Shown here: piece after piece, positions 45,101 through 54,161 of the stretch
How positions within the stretch are numbered: position 1 is the stretch's first letter
Layout: every line of letters starts with the position of its first letter
Program-made: the position numbers and the translations under genes
The notes under the pieces: model-generated
Database searches by the model: none
Seen by the model: the letters and a program-made list of their open reading frames with translations, nothing else
What the model was told of the DNA's origin: nothing
Source of the DNA: JBCCCJ01 sp039029315
Lineage (GTDB): Bacteria; Bacteroidota; Bacteroidia; J057
Assembly: GCA_039029315.1 (NCBI GenBank)
Contig: JBCCGK010000026.1
Span: 51,427 to 115,426 of the forward strand
DNA length: 64,000 nucleotides
Reading direction: 5' to 3'

Positions 45101-45419
45101 TCCATCGGGTAGGAATCCCCCCATTCAGAGGCATGGTATACAATTCTGCCGGACCTTCATAGCGGGCTGTAAAGGCCAGAGTCTGACCATCAGGAGAGAT
45201 AATCGGATGTTGTTCTTCTCCGGGATGTGTAGTCAGCCGCCTGGCAAGTCCCCCAGAGGTGGAGACTGACCAAATATCACCTTCTGCGGCAAATACGATG
45301 GTTTCTCCCTGGATATCTGGAAATTGATAATAGCCTTCAAAGCCTTGAGAAAAACAGAGAAAGCATGATCCCAACATCCAGATAAGGAGGGGAAAAAAGG
45401 GTCGAGTTTGGTTTGTCAT
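42147..45419 (-). CDS. Tricorn-like S41 protease with beta-propeller and PDZ domain
   Basis: A 1090-residue secreted protein with signal peptide ending LCFSQG. Residues about 30-330 and 350-560 are TolB/WD40-like propeller blades (PIISPDGQTLAFTARYEG, PCWSPDGKWLYYLSD). An acidic-basic linker follows (EEEPEEKDKQSDEKADKKAE). The C-terminal third contains the core domain, a PDZ domain (ISVGDVITQVNGVPA) and the S41 catalytic region (IVDVRHNNGGNIESF, VVLCDENTASDGEAFADGFRRLG), with the nucleophile Ser in TASDGE. This matches tricorn-type proteases, which degrade peptides; a periplasmic or outer-surface place is inferred from the signal peptide. Confidence 0.93.
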   Translation of the reverse strand: MTNQTRPFFPLLIWMLGSCFLCFSQGFEGYYQFPDIQGETIVFAAEGDIWSVSTSGGLARRLTTHPGEEQHPIISPDGQTLAFTARYEGPAELYTMPLNGGIPTRWTYESESSIATCWTPGGSLVYATYHYATLPDYQLVSIDLASRQKTRVPLAGASEASYDASGKTLYFVRPGFHGNVTKRYEGGTARKIWKFTEGTEEAIPLTQEYKGESHHPMWWKDRVYFISDRDGIMNVWSMNESGGDLQKHSQQTSFDVRDADVSDGRIVYHAGADLWLLDIESGKEERLEIRLASDLDQLREKWVKNPQQYITSVQLHPTGEQLVITARGRVFVAPVKDGRLVQLSRKEGVRYRDAVFSADGEDILVLSDESGEFEFVKIAASGIGEHQELTDDGKILRFRGVPSPDEKWLAYYDLNRDLWLLNLENGKQETISTNREGIFSLRWSPDSKWLCFGQAAMNSFGQLHLYQVDTQRLIPLTSDRANSSDPCWSPDGKWLYYLSDRNFQSLVGSPWGSRQPEPYFDRKMKLYEVALQQGNRSPFQPDDELHEKEEEPEEKDKQSDEKADKKAEKEVVAVNIDVEGLQERIREVPLKPGNYRSLQVNKKAIYWVESGTGLGAKSQLMKLKIDNKDPKPKMFAEGMRGIDLSADGKKIFFRKGSDLYVVDADKQELKDLSSFKVELKGWTFSLNPKEDWRQIYTDAWRMERDYFYDPNMHGVDWDGMYEKYLPLVDRVTTRAELSDVIGRFVGELSALHTSVRGGDLRNGPERVGVANLGAVCMRDESMGGFRIDHIYRTDPDYPNERSPLADPNLNISVGDVITQVNGVPALSAIDIGALIRNQADKQVRISVKSATDKREKEVVVTPISNGFNLRYRDWEYSRRLEVESKSENKIGYVHLRAMGSRDLAQWYREFYPVFNRQGLIVDVRHNNGGNIESFILEKLMRKDWMYWANRAGQNTWNMQYAFRGHIVVLCDENTASDGEAFADGFRRLGLGKTIGARTWGGEIWLSGVNRLSDGGIARAPMFGVYGPEGEWLIEGHGFVPDIEVLNLPHTTFNGNDAQLEAAIKYLLEEINKDPRPVPKAPPFPDKSFRK

Positions 45420-45855
45420 AGCAAGTACTATTCAAGGGGTGAAAAAATGAAACAACTAATATAATCAAAAGCTTTCAGGATCTAAATTTCAAGCCCTGCG
45501 GGATCTGAATAGATAAAAAATTTGCCTCCGAGATTTTTTGCGCCAAAAATCAAATTTTTTACGAAAAAATATATTTTCTCTAATTCCTTTTTTTTCTAGT
45601 CCATTTTTTAGAAATTGCTCACCTGCTGCTAATGTAATTGTATACCTACATTTTCCCGTTTTTCTCTTTATTCTTTTGGTGCTCTCTGTACCAGTGGTAT
45701 CTCATTACATCCCCTGCCTATACAGCATTCTACTACTACTTTCCTACCCTGCTCTAACAATATCTGGCTCTTACTCCGTGTAATTCCTCTTCCTTTTACG
45801 TCTTGTAACTGATCAATTCAGGATTAACCTTTTCTCACCTTTATTCCCCATTGTT
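45420..45855. other. Intergenic region upstream of the PQQ-type dehydrogenase gene
   Basis: 436 bases, divergent between the tricorn-like gene and the giant dehydrogenase gene, AT- and pyrimidine-rich. It must contain promoters for both directions, but I see no exact TTG-N19-TAnnTTTG match. The open frame at 45538-45783 is a hydrophobic translation of a T-rich stretch and does not look like a gene. Confidence 0.4.
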
Positions 45856-48800
45856 ATGAGTTTAACAACCTTTACTCGTTCTCTTACTTATTATCATTCA
45901 GGCCTTTATCTACTACTCCTATTGCTCTTCCCCTTCCTCCTTCTTGCTCAACCCTCTGCCCCGGATTTGGATAATGTGTTGGTTGAAGATGGATTCAATG
46001 CCGCTGTAGGTGTAACCTTCGATGAATCTGGCGTGGTCTATGTATGGGAAAAAGGAGGAGTTATTCACGTGATTCACAATGGCAACAAACGTGGAACGCC
46101 CCTATTAGATATCAGTGATGAAGTTGGCAACTGGCGAGATTTTGGTCTTTTGGGCGTAGCCTTTGATCCCAATTACCTCAACAATGGCTATATCTATTGC
46201 TTGTATGTGGTAGATCGGCATTTTTTGTTGAATTATAATGAGAACAATCCTCCCGGCAACAATTACAATGCTAATTCGGATGAATACTTCAATGCGACCA
46301 TAGGCCGAATTACCCGGTATACTGTCAACAATCCTTCCGATCCAGCGAATTCTCTGGCTGACGAAAACACGCGCCACATCTTGATTGGTGATCAAATCAG
46401 CAATGGTTTTCCAATTCTACATCAATCGCATGGTATAGGTACCCTTCTGTTTGGAGAAGATGGTACGCTGCTGGCATCATGTGGAGATGGAGCAAGCTAT
46501 TTTACAACAGATACTGGTGGGCCTGTTGGGGGAACCTATACTACCCAGGCCTTGGCAGATGGGATAATCCCAAGTTCGCAGGATGTTGGCGCATATAGAT
46601 CTCAAATGCTCAGTTCCCTGAATGGAAAGGTGATTCGAATAGATCCTTCAACTGGAGATGGCATTCCCAGCAACCCTTTTTACGATTCGAACAATCCCGA
46701 TTCGCACAGGTCACGGGTTTGGTTACTAGGCTTCAGAAATCCATTTAGGATGACCCTCCGTCCCAACACTGGCAGCCATTATGCAGCAGATGGAGATCCA
46801 GGTACCCTCTATGTTGGGGATGTAGGCTGGCAGGTATGGGACGAACTTGATGTTGCTCCTACTGGGGGAATGAATTTTGGTTGGCCCGTCTTTGAGGGGA
46901 TGGATGATGTCAATTCATATGTCAACAACTCTCCAGAAAACCAGGATGCCCCAACCCCAAATGGATGTAGTCAATCACATTATGAATTCACTGATCTGAT
47001 CAAGCAATCCAATAATGGTGGTGGTTCAGGTCCATTTAACAATCCATGTGGAGGGGGAACCATCAACAGCAATCAATATGATCTGTTTGTCCACCAAAAA
47101 CCCGCATACGCTTCAAGACATCAACAAAATCTAACCAAAGTCAGTATCAATGGGCATGTCCAGAATGTCGGTAATGGCAATGCCAATTCCGTTCAGGGAA
47201 ATATGTATCCCGGCAATGCTTCTGTAGGAGGAACCTGGTATGTAGGTACTGACCTTCCAGTAGAGTATCAGAACACTTATTTTCATGGTGATTATAGTGA
47301 AAAGTGGATTCGCAACTATGGCTTTGATGGAAATGACGAACCTACATGGGTGAGAGAATTCGATACAGATCTCGTGAACAAAGGGCCGGTTGTCTGTATG
47401 GCTTCTCATCCAATCCATGGAGGCCTGTACTACGTTCGGTATGGAGGACAATTGAAACAATTCATTTTCAATCCTTCCGGCAATCAAAATCCAACTGCCG
47501 TTGCCACCTCTGATATCAATCATGGTCCAGGGCCATTGTCCGTGAATTTTGATGGCAGCGGTTCCTCAGATCCTGAGGGGCAAAACTTGTCATATTCATG
47601 GGATTTTGATGATGGCAATACCAGTAACCAGCAAAATCCAACACATATTTTCAATCCTGGCAACAACAATCCAACCCAGTACAATGTTGAGTTGACGGTA
47701 ACGGATAATGCCAATAATACGGATGAAACGACTCTCATCATATCGGTCAACAATACTCCGCCTGTCATCCAGTCCACGAGCGTTGACAACATTGATTTCT
47801 TTCAGTTGGGATCACAAACTCAGTTACAACTCTCCACTACTGTTACTGATGCAGAACATTCCCAATCCTCTCTGGCGCTTCAGTGGCAGGTATTTTTGTA
47901 TCACAATGACCACAACCACCCCGAGCCGATTGTCAATGCCGCTCACGATGATGTGATCAATACAGTACTTGATCCGATTGGCTGCGATGGGAATCTCTAT
48001 TTTTATCGGATTGAACTGACCGTGTCCGATCCTGCAGGCCTGTCGACACATTACTACAAAGACATCTATCCCAATTGCGGGAACAATAACCTTCCTCCCA
48101 TTGCGGATGCGCAAGCAGATGTACTCCAGGGAACAGGCTCATTGCTTGTCAATTTTGACGGAACAGCTTCTGTCGATCCTGATGGGAGCATCGCCAGTTA
48201 CCTCTGGGAATTTGGCGATGGAGCAACTGCTGGTGGACCGACTCCATCTCATACCTTCGGAGTTGGCACCTTCCAGGTAGATCTGACTGTTACAGACAAT
48301 CAGGGAGCAACCGGAACGGATCAGATTAGCATTCAGGTTGATGGCCCCAATCAGCATCCAGTGGCCACATTCACAATGAATCCCTCTCCTGGCATTGTGG
48401 GACAAAATGTCCAGTTTGATGGAACAAACTCTTCCGATGTCGATGGAAATATCGTCAGCTATGCCTGGGATTTTGGAGATAGCAACAATGGAACAGGCAG
48501 CTCAGCCAATCATTCCTATGCTGACACAGGATGGTATACTGTTCAGCTAACGGTCATCGATGATGATGGGGCGAGTGGCCAAAGCTCTCAATTGATTCGA
48601 ATTGATACAATCCCACCCCCACCAGCTGGACTGATGGTAGAGAAAGGAATTCTGTATAATGTTGATGACAATTGGCAGACCGTCACCCTATCACACAATT
48701 ATACCAATATGGTCGTCGTAACCACTGTAGGGCTGGGTAGCAATGCGCTTCAACCAGTGGTAAGCCGAATCACCAATGCCTCTGGCAACTCTTTTGACAT

Positions 48801-51135
48801 CCGCCTGCAAGGCTTTGCTGGGAATCCTGTTTCTGGCTATTATGTCCACTATCTGGTCGTAGAGGCAGGAACCTACACCCTGGAGGAGGATGGGGTCAAA
48901 ATGGAAGCAGGAACTTTCCTCAGTACCATTACTGCGGATGATAATAACTGGGCAACTGAAGCGAGAACATATCAGCAAAGTTATTCTAATCCTGTTGTTT
49001 TGGGCCAGGTGATGAGTTACAATGATCCCAATTGGTCGGTCTTCTGGGCAAACGGATCGAGTCGCCAATCCAGTCCAAGTGCTTCTGTATTCAATGCTGG
49101 CAAAAATGTCGGGGAAGATGCCAATACGACTCGTGCCAATGAAGTTCTTGGCTACATTGTCTTCGAAGAAGGAACCGGATCGATCAATGGATCTGCATTT
49201 GAAGCGGGAATTGGCGGAGACAAAGTGAAAGGAATCACCAATACTCCTTCCGGAACTGCTTATCCGATTGGCGGACTAAGTCTATCAAATCCAGAAGTAG
49301 CCATTTCCTCCATGGCTGGAGGCATGGATGCTACAGATGGTGGATGGCCTGTCATGATGGGACTTGTTCCTGTAACCACAGCTGGCGTGATGCTTGCCAT
49401 TGATGAAGATCATGTCAACAGTACCGAAAGAAAACATTCAACGGAATCTCTTCCATATGTGATTTTCGAACCAACTGGAAATATAGATCCAACAGCCGTG
49501 GCAACTGCAGACACATTCCAGGGAGATATCACATTGACAGTCAATTTCGATGGAAGTGGATCTTCTGATGCCGATGGAACGATTGTCTCATACGATTGGG
49601 ATTTTGGAGATGGAAATGCTGCAAGTGGCCCAACAGCCAATCATACCTTTGGTCCGGGCACATTCGATGTTGTCCTAACAGTGATAGATGATTTGGGAGG
49701 AACAGATAGTGATACCGTACAAATAGCGGTAACTGCCCCAAATCAGGCACCAACAGCCAGTTTCGTTTATGCTCCTTCTCCCGGAATTGTAGGTCAAGCT
49801 GTCAGTTTTGATGGCAGCGCTTCCTCAGATCCAGATGGCTTCATTGCCAGCTATGCATGGGACTTTGGGGATGGAAATAATGGGAGCGGAGCAACCCCCG
49901 GTCATACATTTGCAGACACAGGGTCCTATACGGTGGAGTTAACGGTAACAGATGACGATGGCGCAACCCACCTGATAAGCCAGGTAGTCGATATCGACAC
50001 AGCCGCTGCCTCTACAGGAATCAAGGGTGAAATGGGAATTCTGACCAATGTTGGGGACAATTGGCAAACAGTCAGCCTCGCATATAGCTATACAAATATG
50101 GTTGTGGTTACTACACCAGAATTGGCTTCGGGCGCTCAGTTGCCTGTAGTTACCCGATTGACCAATACATCAGGAAATTCTTTTGACATTCGACTTCAAG
50201 GATTTAATGGAAATACCCCAAGCGGCTATACAGTTCATTATCTTGTCGTTGAGGCTGGAACATATACTGAGACGGAAGACGGTATCAAAATGGAGGCTGG
50301 AACTTTCAGTAGTACACAAACCGCTAGTGCGAGCAATTGGGTTACCGAGGCACGTACCTATCAGCAATCTTATAGCAATCCGATCATCCTGGGACAGGTG
50401 ATGAGTTACAATGATCCCAACTGGTCAGTTTTCTGGGCAAATGGCTCAAGTCGTCAGTCGAGTCCAACTGCTTCTGTATTTAATGCAGGGAAAAATGTCG
50501 GAGAAGATCCCAATACAAGTCGAGCCAATGAAACCATTGGGTATATCGTCTTTGAAGAAGGCATTGGCACCCTGGATGGCTATGGATTTGAAGCAGGATT
50601 TGGGGGGGACAAAGTGAAAGGGCTTGCCCAGACACCAAATGGAACCGTCTATCCTCCTGGTGGGTTGAGCTTGAGTAATCCTTCCGTGGCGATCACTACC
50701 ATGAGTGGCGGAATGGATGCAAGTGACGGGGGATGGCCTGTCCTGTTCGGTCCGACTCCCGTGAGCAGCAGTGGCATCACCTTGATCATAGATGAAGACC
50801 AGACTGTCAGTACTGAAAGAGGCCATTCTACAGAGTCCTTACCATATGTTGTCTTCGAAAGTACACCCGCTGCCAGGAGAGCCAATCCTGAAGACAGGTT
50901 TGTGGAAGCTTTCCCCAATCCATTCCACAATTATGTGACTTTAGAGATTGCAAAAGCGACTGATGAAGAAGTGAAGGTCAGCATCTACAATCAATTGGGG
51001 CAGACGATTTGGAGCAAAGAGACCTTCGAATCTGATATCATGGTTCCAATTGACCCTAAACTTGCCAATGGCATGTATTATATCAGAGCCGCAACAGAGT
51101 CAAACATGCAAGTTGTGCGCCTGATGAAGGAATAG
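45856..51135 (+). CDS. PQQ-type sugar dehydrogenase with PKD domains, duplicated lectin-like module and T9SS domain
   Basis: A 1759-residue secreted protein (signal peptide ending LLLLLLFPFLLLAQ). Residues about 35-535 are a glucose/sorbosone dehydrogenase six-bladed propeller (LVEDGFNAAVGVTFDESG, LLGVAFDPNYLNNGYIYCLY, HQSHGIGTLLFGEDGTLLAS, LNGKVIRIDP, VWLLGFRNPFRM, YVGDVGWQVWDELD, GGMNFGWPVFEG). The distance between propeller motifs fits a PQQ-dependent enzyme. Then follow PKD1 (536-640), a bridging domain, PKD2-PKD3 (746-925), module A (927-1205), PKD4-PKD5 (1209-1391), module B (1393-1668) and a type A sorting domain (FVEAFPNPFHNYV...GMYYIRAA). Modules A and B resemble H-type lectins (DNWQTVTLSHNYTNMVVVTT). 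It probably oxidises sugars at the cell surface while bound to glycans. Confidence 0.88.
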   Translation: MSLTTFTRSLTYYHSGLYLLLLLLFPFLLLAQPSAPDLDNVLVEDGFNAAVGVTFDESGVVYVWEKGGVIHVIHNGNKRGTPLLDISDEVGNWRDFGLLGVAFDPNYLNNGYIYCLYVVDRHFLLNYNENNPPGNNYNANSDEYFNATIGRITRYTVNNPSDPANSLADENTRHILIGDQISNGFPILHQSHGIGTLLFGEDGTLLASCGDGASYFTTDTGGPVGGTYTTQALADGIIPSSQDVGAYRSQMLSSLNGKVIRIDPSTGDGIPSNPFYDSNNPDSHRSRVWLLGFRNPFRMTLRPNTGSHYAADGDPGTLYVGDVGWQVWDELDVAPTGGMNFGWPVFEGMDDVNSYVNNSPENQDAPTPNGCSQSHYEFTDLIKQSNNGGGSGPFNNPCGGGTINSNQYDLFVHQKPAYASRHQQNLTKVSINGHVQNVGNGNANSVQGNMYPGNASVGGTWYVGTDLPVEYQNTYFHGDYSEKWIRNYGFDGNDEPTWVREFDTDLVNKGPVVCMASHPIHGGLYYVRYGGQLKQFIFNPSGNQNPTAVATSDINHGPGPLSVNFDGSGSSDPEGQNLSYSWDFDDGNTSNQQNPTHIFNPGNNNPTQYNVELTVTDNANNTDETTLIISVNNTPPVIQSTSVDNIDFFQLGSQTQLQLSTTVTDAEHSQSSLALQWQVFLYHNDHNHPEPIVNAAHDDVINTVLDPIGCDGNLYFYRIELTVSDPAGLSTHYYKDIYPNCGNNNLPPIADAQADVLQGTGSLLVNFDGTASVDPDGSIASYLWEFGDGATAGGPTPSHTFGVGTFQVDLTVTDNQGATGTDQISIQVDGPNQHPVATFTMNPSPGIVGQNVQFDGTNSSDVDGNIVSYAWDFGDSNNGTGSSANHSYADTGWYTVQLTVIDDDGASGQSSQLIRIDTIPPPPAGLMVEKGILYNVDDNWQTVTLSHNYTNMVVVTTVGLGSNALQPVVSRITNASGNSFDIRLQGFAGNPVSGYYVHYLVVEAGTYTLEEDGVKMEAGTFLSTITADDNNWATEARTYQQSYSNPVVLGQVMSYNDPNWSVFWANGSSRQSSPSASVFNAGKNVGEDANTTRANEVLGYIVFEEGTGSINGSAFEAGIGGDKVKGITNTPSGTAYPIGGLSLSNPEVAISSMAGGMDATDGGWPVMMGLVPVTTAGVMLAIDEDHVNSTERKHSTESLPYVIFEPTGNIDPTAVATADTFQGDITLTVNFDGSGSSDADGTIVSYDWDFGDGNAASGPTANHTFGPGTFDVVLTVIDDLGGTDSDTVQIAVTAPNQAPTASFVYAPSPGIVGQAVSFDGSASSDPDGFIASYAWDFGDGNNGSGATPGHTFADTGSYTVELTVTDDDGATHLISQVVDIDTAAASTGIKGEMGILTNVGDNWQTVSLAYSYTNMVVVTTPELASGAQLPVVTRLTNTSGNSFDIRLQGFNGNTPSGYTVHYLVVEAGTYTETEDGIKMEAGTFSSTQTASASNWVTEARTYQQSYSNPIILGQVMSYNDPNWSVFWANGSSRQSSPTASVFNAGKNVGEDPNTSRANETIGYIVFEEGIGTLDGYGFEAGFGGDKVKGLAQTPNGTVYPPGGLSLSNPSVAITTMSGGMDASDGGWPVLFGPTPVSSSGITLIIDEDQTVSTERGHSTESLPYVVFESTPAARRANPEDRFVEAFPNPFHNYVTLEIAKATDEEVKVSIYNQLGQTIWSKETFESDIMVPIDPKLANGMYYIRAATESNMQVVRLMKE
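48091..50859 (+). repeat. Tandem duplication of PKD-PKD-lectin-like unit (about 1.39 kb)
   Basis: Unit 1 (48091-49470) and unit 2 (49483-50859) have the same domain order and reading frame. Similarity is highest in the lectin-like module, where stretches such as EARTYQQSYSNP, LGQVMSYNDPNWSVFWANGS and NAGKNVGED are shared and long runs of DNA (for example ATGAGTTACAATGATCCCAA) are identical. The PKD parts are more diverged. Confidence 0.9.
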
Positions 51136-51164
51136 GTTATGTTTCAATCAATTAATTAAATAGT

Positions 51165-51206
51165 CGGAAAAACGCTGATCAATTTCAGTGTTTTTCCGTT
51201 TTTTTA
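51165..51206 (+). terminator. Terminator after the dehydrogenase gene
   Basis: CGGAAAAACGCTGA (51165-51178), loop TCAATT, TCAGTGTTTTTCCG (51185-51198) form a 14-bp stem with one G-T pair, followed by a T run to about 51205. Confidence 0.9.
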
Positions 51207-51212
51207 TGCTAG

Positions 51213-51299
51213 GAGACTGTTTGAAAGCCTACCGCTTATTTTTTGAATGTGTCTTTTTTCTCCCACCTACAGCTTTGTGTGTTTTTTGAACACAATTCC
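51213..51299. mobile_element. GAGACTG-type element, half copy (copy 5)
   Basis: Begins GAGACTGTTTGAAAG and includes CTTATTTTTTGAATG, GTGTCTTTTTTC and a small TGTGTT/AACACA hairpin, aligning with the half element at 31846 and with one arm of copy 1. The other half and right terminus are not recognisable. The left flank is TAG. It sits directly behind the dehydrogenase terminator and 50 nt from the 3' end of the hydrolase gene. Confidence 0.55.
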
Positions 51300-51349
51300 T
51301 GGACAAGATATTTGCCTACTAAAGATCGTATTTTCTGTTTTTCAAAAAC

Positions 51350-52051
51350 TCATCTTCCTGATTGAATCGACTCAGAAATCGATCTTGCCAATCTCTGCAC
51401 ATCCATCTTCTCTATGGGGTGTTTGACTCCCTCGAAATAGGCCAACTTTCCCTTGGGAAGCCATTCAGCAATGCGTCGGGATTCTTCCAGACTGACCATA
51501 TTGTCCAACTCTCCAATGCCAATGGAAACAGGTATGTGAAGTGAGCGAAAGTCTGCTTCTGTCAATCCAGCCCCATTTCCGAACTCCTGCATCATCCTGG
51601 CGGTGCGTCTGACAATCTCTTTCCAGTCAACAGGTGCATGTCTACTTGCCAGAAGGTCCGCAAAGCGTGGGACTTTTTCCTCCATTTTTTCTGGATTGAG
51701 CATCTTGACTTCACGTGCAACTACCTCTGGCGTCCAGTCCCATTTGGTCCCAAGGGTAAAAACGCTCGCGATACGATCCGAAAAATGATGTGCTACATAC
51801 AGGCCAACGTAACCGCCCATGCTGTGTCCAAAAATATGAGCCTTTTTGATCTGCTGTTGATCCAGGAATTTCACGACATCCTGCGCAAATATTTCATTCC
51901 CAAATGGCACGTCAGGAAGCGGTTTCCCTGCATGACCAGAAAAGCCCAATCTGTACACAAGGAATTGATTTGCAAGGCTTTCCTCAAGAGGACTGAGTTG
52001 GTCGGCACTTCCTAGGGCGCCATGAAGAAGAAGGATGGGAAGATCGCTCAT
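51350..52051 (-). CDS. Alpha/beta-hydrolase
   Basis: A 233-residue protein starting MSDLPILLLHGALG (the in-frame ATG at 52066 would add five residues). The nucleophile elbow is GHSMGGYVG, the acid probably Asp in GIGELDNMVSLEES, and the base His in FEGVKHPIEKMD, the usual Ser-Asp-His order. No signal peptide, so a cytoplasmic esterase or lyase-like enzyme is expected. Substrate cannot be given. It is divergent from the flavin monooxygenase gene with only about 80 bases between start codons, so the two may share regulation. Confidence 0.9.
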   Translation of the reverse strand: MSDLPILLLHGALGSADQLSPLEESLANQFLVYRLGFSGHAGKPLPDVPFGNEIFAQDVVKFLDQQQIKKAHIFGHSMGGYVGLYVAHHFSDRIASVFTLGTKWDWTPEVVAREVKMLNPEKMEEKVPRFADLLASRHAPVDWKEIVRRTARMMQEFGNGAGLTEADFRSLHIPVSIGIGELDNMVSLEESRRIAEWLPKGKLAYFEGVKHPIEKMDVQRLARSISESIQSGR

Positions 52052-52132
52052 GATCAAATGTTTCAATTGAACTAGAAAATAGAGAATTTTCTTTCATTTT
52101 TGCTATTCTCCTTAACGATTTAGCGCTCATTT

Positions 52133-53446
52133 ATGGATAGTTCACGATTTCTCATCATCGGTGCAGGGCCTGCAGGTCTGAGTGCCGCAGTCGCCTTGAA
52201 GACTCAAGGACTTTCTTTTCAAATCATAGATAGCGGCAAGCAAGTGGGAGGAATTTGGGATATCGACCGAGAAGATGGCCCCATGTATGAATCTGCCCAT
52301 TTCATTTCTTCCAAAAGTATGTCTGGATTTCTGGATTTTCCAATGCCGGAGGACTATCCTGATTATCCGAGGCATGACAAGATTCTTGCTTATATTCAAT
52401 CCTATGCACGGGTACATGAGCTGGAACAACACATTCTCTTCGGAACTACAGTCTCTCAATTGGAGCGTCTGGAAGAGGGCAAAAGATGGCGCGCTCACCT
52501 CAGCACTGGCACTACCCAGGAATATCAGGGGGTCATATGTGCCAGTGGATTGACATGGATTCCCAATATGCCGACGTATGCAGGAACGTTTGAAGGAGAG
52601 ATGTTTCACAGCCTGCATTATCGGACGTTGGACAGTCTAAAAGGGAAGCGAGTCCTGATCATAGGTGCTGGAAATTCTGGCTGCGATATCGCTTGTGATG
52701 CCGCAAGAGTGGCAGAGGCTACCTTTCTCAGTATGCGTAGAGGATACTATTTTTTGCCGAAATATGTTTTTGGGATTCCCTCGGATGTATTTGCGCAAAA
52801 AGGTCCCAAACTTCCCTATTGGATGGAGTTGCGCATCAATGAATTTCTCATCAATAAGCTATTGGTCGGGAATTTGGAAAAATATGGTCTCCCCAAGCCA
52901 GATCATCACCTTTTGGAGTCGCATCCAATTATGAATACACGCATCCTGCATCACCTCGGACATGGAGATATGGTTGCAAAAAAAGCTGTTACAGAATTTC
53001 AGGGGAAACAGGTTCTGTTTGAGGATGGCAGCAAAGAAGAAGTAGATCTAATCATTTTGGCCACTGGCTACAAACGGGAGTATCCATTTTTGGACCTGGC
53101 TGATCTGGATTATTCAGGAGAAAAACTTGACTTGTATCTGGAAGTCTTCCATCGGCGATACAACAATATGTTCTTTATGGGGGGATTTGAATCCGATGGA
53201 GCGGCCTACGGCATGTTTGGTAAGCAAGGGCGATTGATTGCAGGATATTTGGCAAGCAAAAAACTCAATCCTGATTTTTTCAAGAGATTTACGAGCAAGA
53301 AAGCCAATTCCTATCCGAATTTGCATGGCAAGCACAGCTATGTGGATAGCCAACGCCATCATCATTACCTCCAATATGATCAATACCACAAATTGCTAGA
53401 CAAAGCGCTCAAATCATTGCCTGCCACTCATATCCAAAAGACCTAG
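52133..53446 (+). CDS. Flavin-containing monooxygenase
   Basis: A 437-residue protein with an N-terminal FAD-binding GAGPAG (about 9-14), an NADPH-binding GAGNSGCDIA (about 178-187), the FMO-type signature FEGEMFHSLHYRTL between them, and LILATGYKREYPF near 310. This order fits class B flavin monooxygenases. They oxygenate nitrogen, sulfur or carbonyl-containing small molecules. The substrate is unknown. The 3' end overlaps the convergent sulfotransferase gene by 38 bp. Confidence 0.93.
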   Translation: MDSSRFLIIGAGPAGLSAAVALKTQGLSFQIIDSGKQVGGIWDIDREDGPMYESAHFISSKSMSGFLDFPMPEDYPDYPRHDKILAYIQSYARVHELEQHILFGTTVSQLERLEEGKRWRAHLSTGTTQEYQGVICASGLTWIPNMPTYAGTFEGEMFHSLHYRTLDSLKGKRVLIIGAGNSGCDIACDAARVAEATFLSMRRGYYFLPKYVFGIPSDVFAQKGPKLPYWMELRINEFLINKLLVGNLEKYGLPKPDHHLLESHPIMNTRILHHLGHGDMVAKKAVTEFQGKQVLFEDGSKEEVDLIILATGYKREYPFLDLADLDYSGEKLDLYLEVFHRRYNNMFFMGGFESDGAAYGMFGKQGRLIAGYLASKKLNPDFFKRFTSKKANSYPNLHGKHSYVDSQRHHHYLQYDQYHKLLDKALKSLPATHIQKT

Positions 53447-54161
53447 CGGTTTCTTCAATCATGGGGCTGATTTGGCGAACCTGTTCCGGGCTCAGGTTTT
53501 CTTTCCACCTTTCTACCCGAACCTTATGGTCCCTGGTAGAATAGGCTTTGGAAGTTTCTGCTTCGACAAACTGCTGATTGTTTGTATTCTGAACGCGCTT
53601 ACTCCAGCTGGCAAGTTCCTCTTGACAGCTATCCGCTGCCAAACCGATCTTAGCACAAATCTCTGTTGCAAAGGCCATCGGATCAGCAATCATCTGTTCA
53701 AATGTACAGACAGTGGCCAGGGGTGCAATCTGCTGATACCCGACGGTATTCAAATAATTCCAGTGATGCGCACACTGCTCCAACAGAGGTCTGGACAACC
53801 ATGATTGCCAGTCATGTGGTCTCGGATGATGTCCCCAGTTTCGGGAAATCCCCACTCGCAAAGAACAAATGGTATCCAGGGGATGTCTCAATTGCCAGAA
53901 AATCTTCAAAGGCCTGGGAATGCTGACCAACAGATCCTCCAACGGAAAAGATAAGCCAGGGGAGGGAGGATAAGCAGGGCTTTCTCTGGGAACCTTGAAT
54001 GCTTGAGGAGTTGAGTAATCCAATTGTTTTATCTCCTCATAAGCTGGTTCGCTGAGGTAGGAATAGGAAGGAAGGTGCTCAAACAATTCGCCAAAAATGG
54101 AGGTTCCACTTCTGCCGCAACCAAGAATCAGGACATGCGCTGCACGATTAGGGGATATCAT
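53409..54161 (-). CDS. Sulfotransferase family protein
   Basis: A 250-residue protein with the PAPS-binding 5' loop LILGCGRSGTSIFGEL near the start and the 3'-phosphate motif WQLRHPLDTICSLRVG at about 85-100. The rest agrees with the sulfotransferase fold (KVRVERWKENLS near the end). It should transfer sulfate from PAPS to an alcohol or amine, substrate unknown. Its start overlaps the upstream macro-domain gene by 14 bp and its 3' end overlaps the flavin monooxygenase gene on the other strand. The three may be involved in the same small-molecule modification, but this is only inferred from position. Confidence 0.85.
   Translation of the reverse strand: MISPNRAAHVLILGCGRSGTSIFGELFEHLPSYSYLSEPAYEEIKQLDYSTPQAFKVPRESPAYPPSPGLSFPLEDLLVSIPRPLKIFWQLRHPLDTICSLRVGISRNWGHHPRPHDWQSWLSRPLLEQCAHHWNYLNTVGYQQIAPLATVCTFEQMIADPMAFATEICAKIGLAADSCQEELASWSKRVQNTNNQQFVEAETSKAYSTRDHKVRVERWKENLSPEQVRQISPMIEETARSFGYEWQAMI

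Noticed and set aside
45538..45783. 81-residue hydrophobic frame upstream of the dehydrogenase gene
   Set aside because: It is the translation of a T-rich intergenic stretch, which always gives hydrophobic residues; no start signal and no protein-like pattern.
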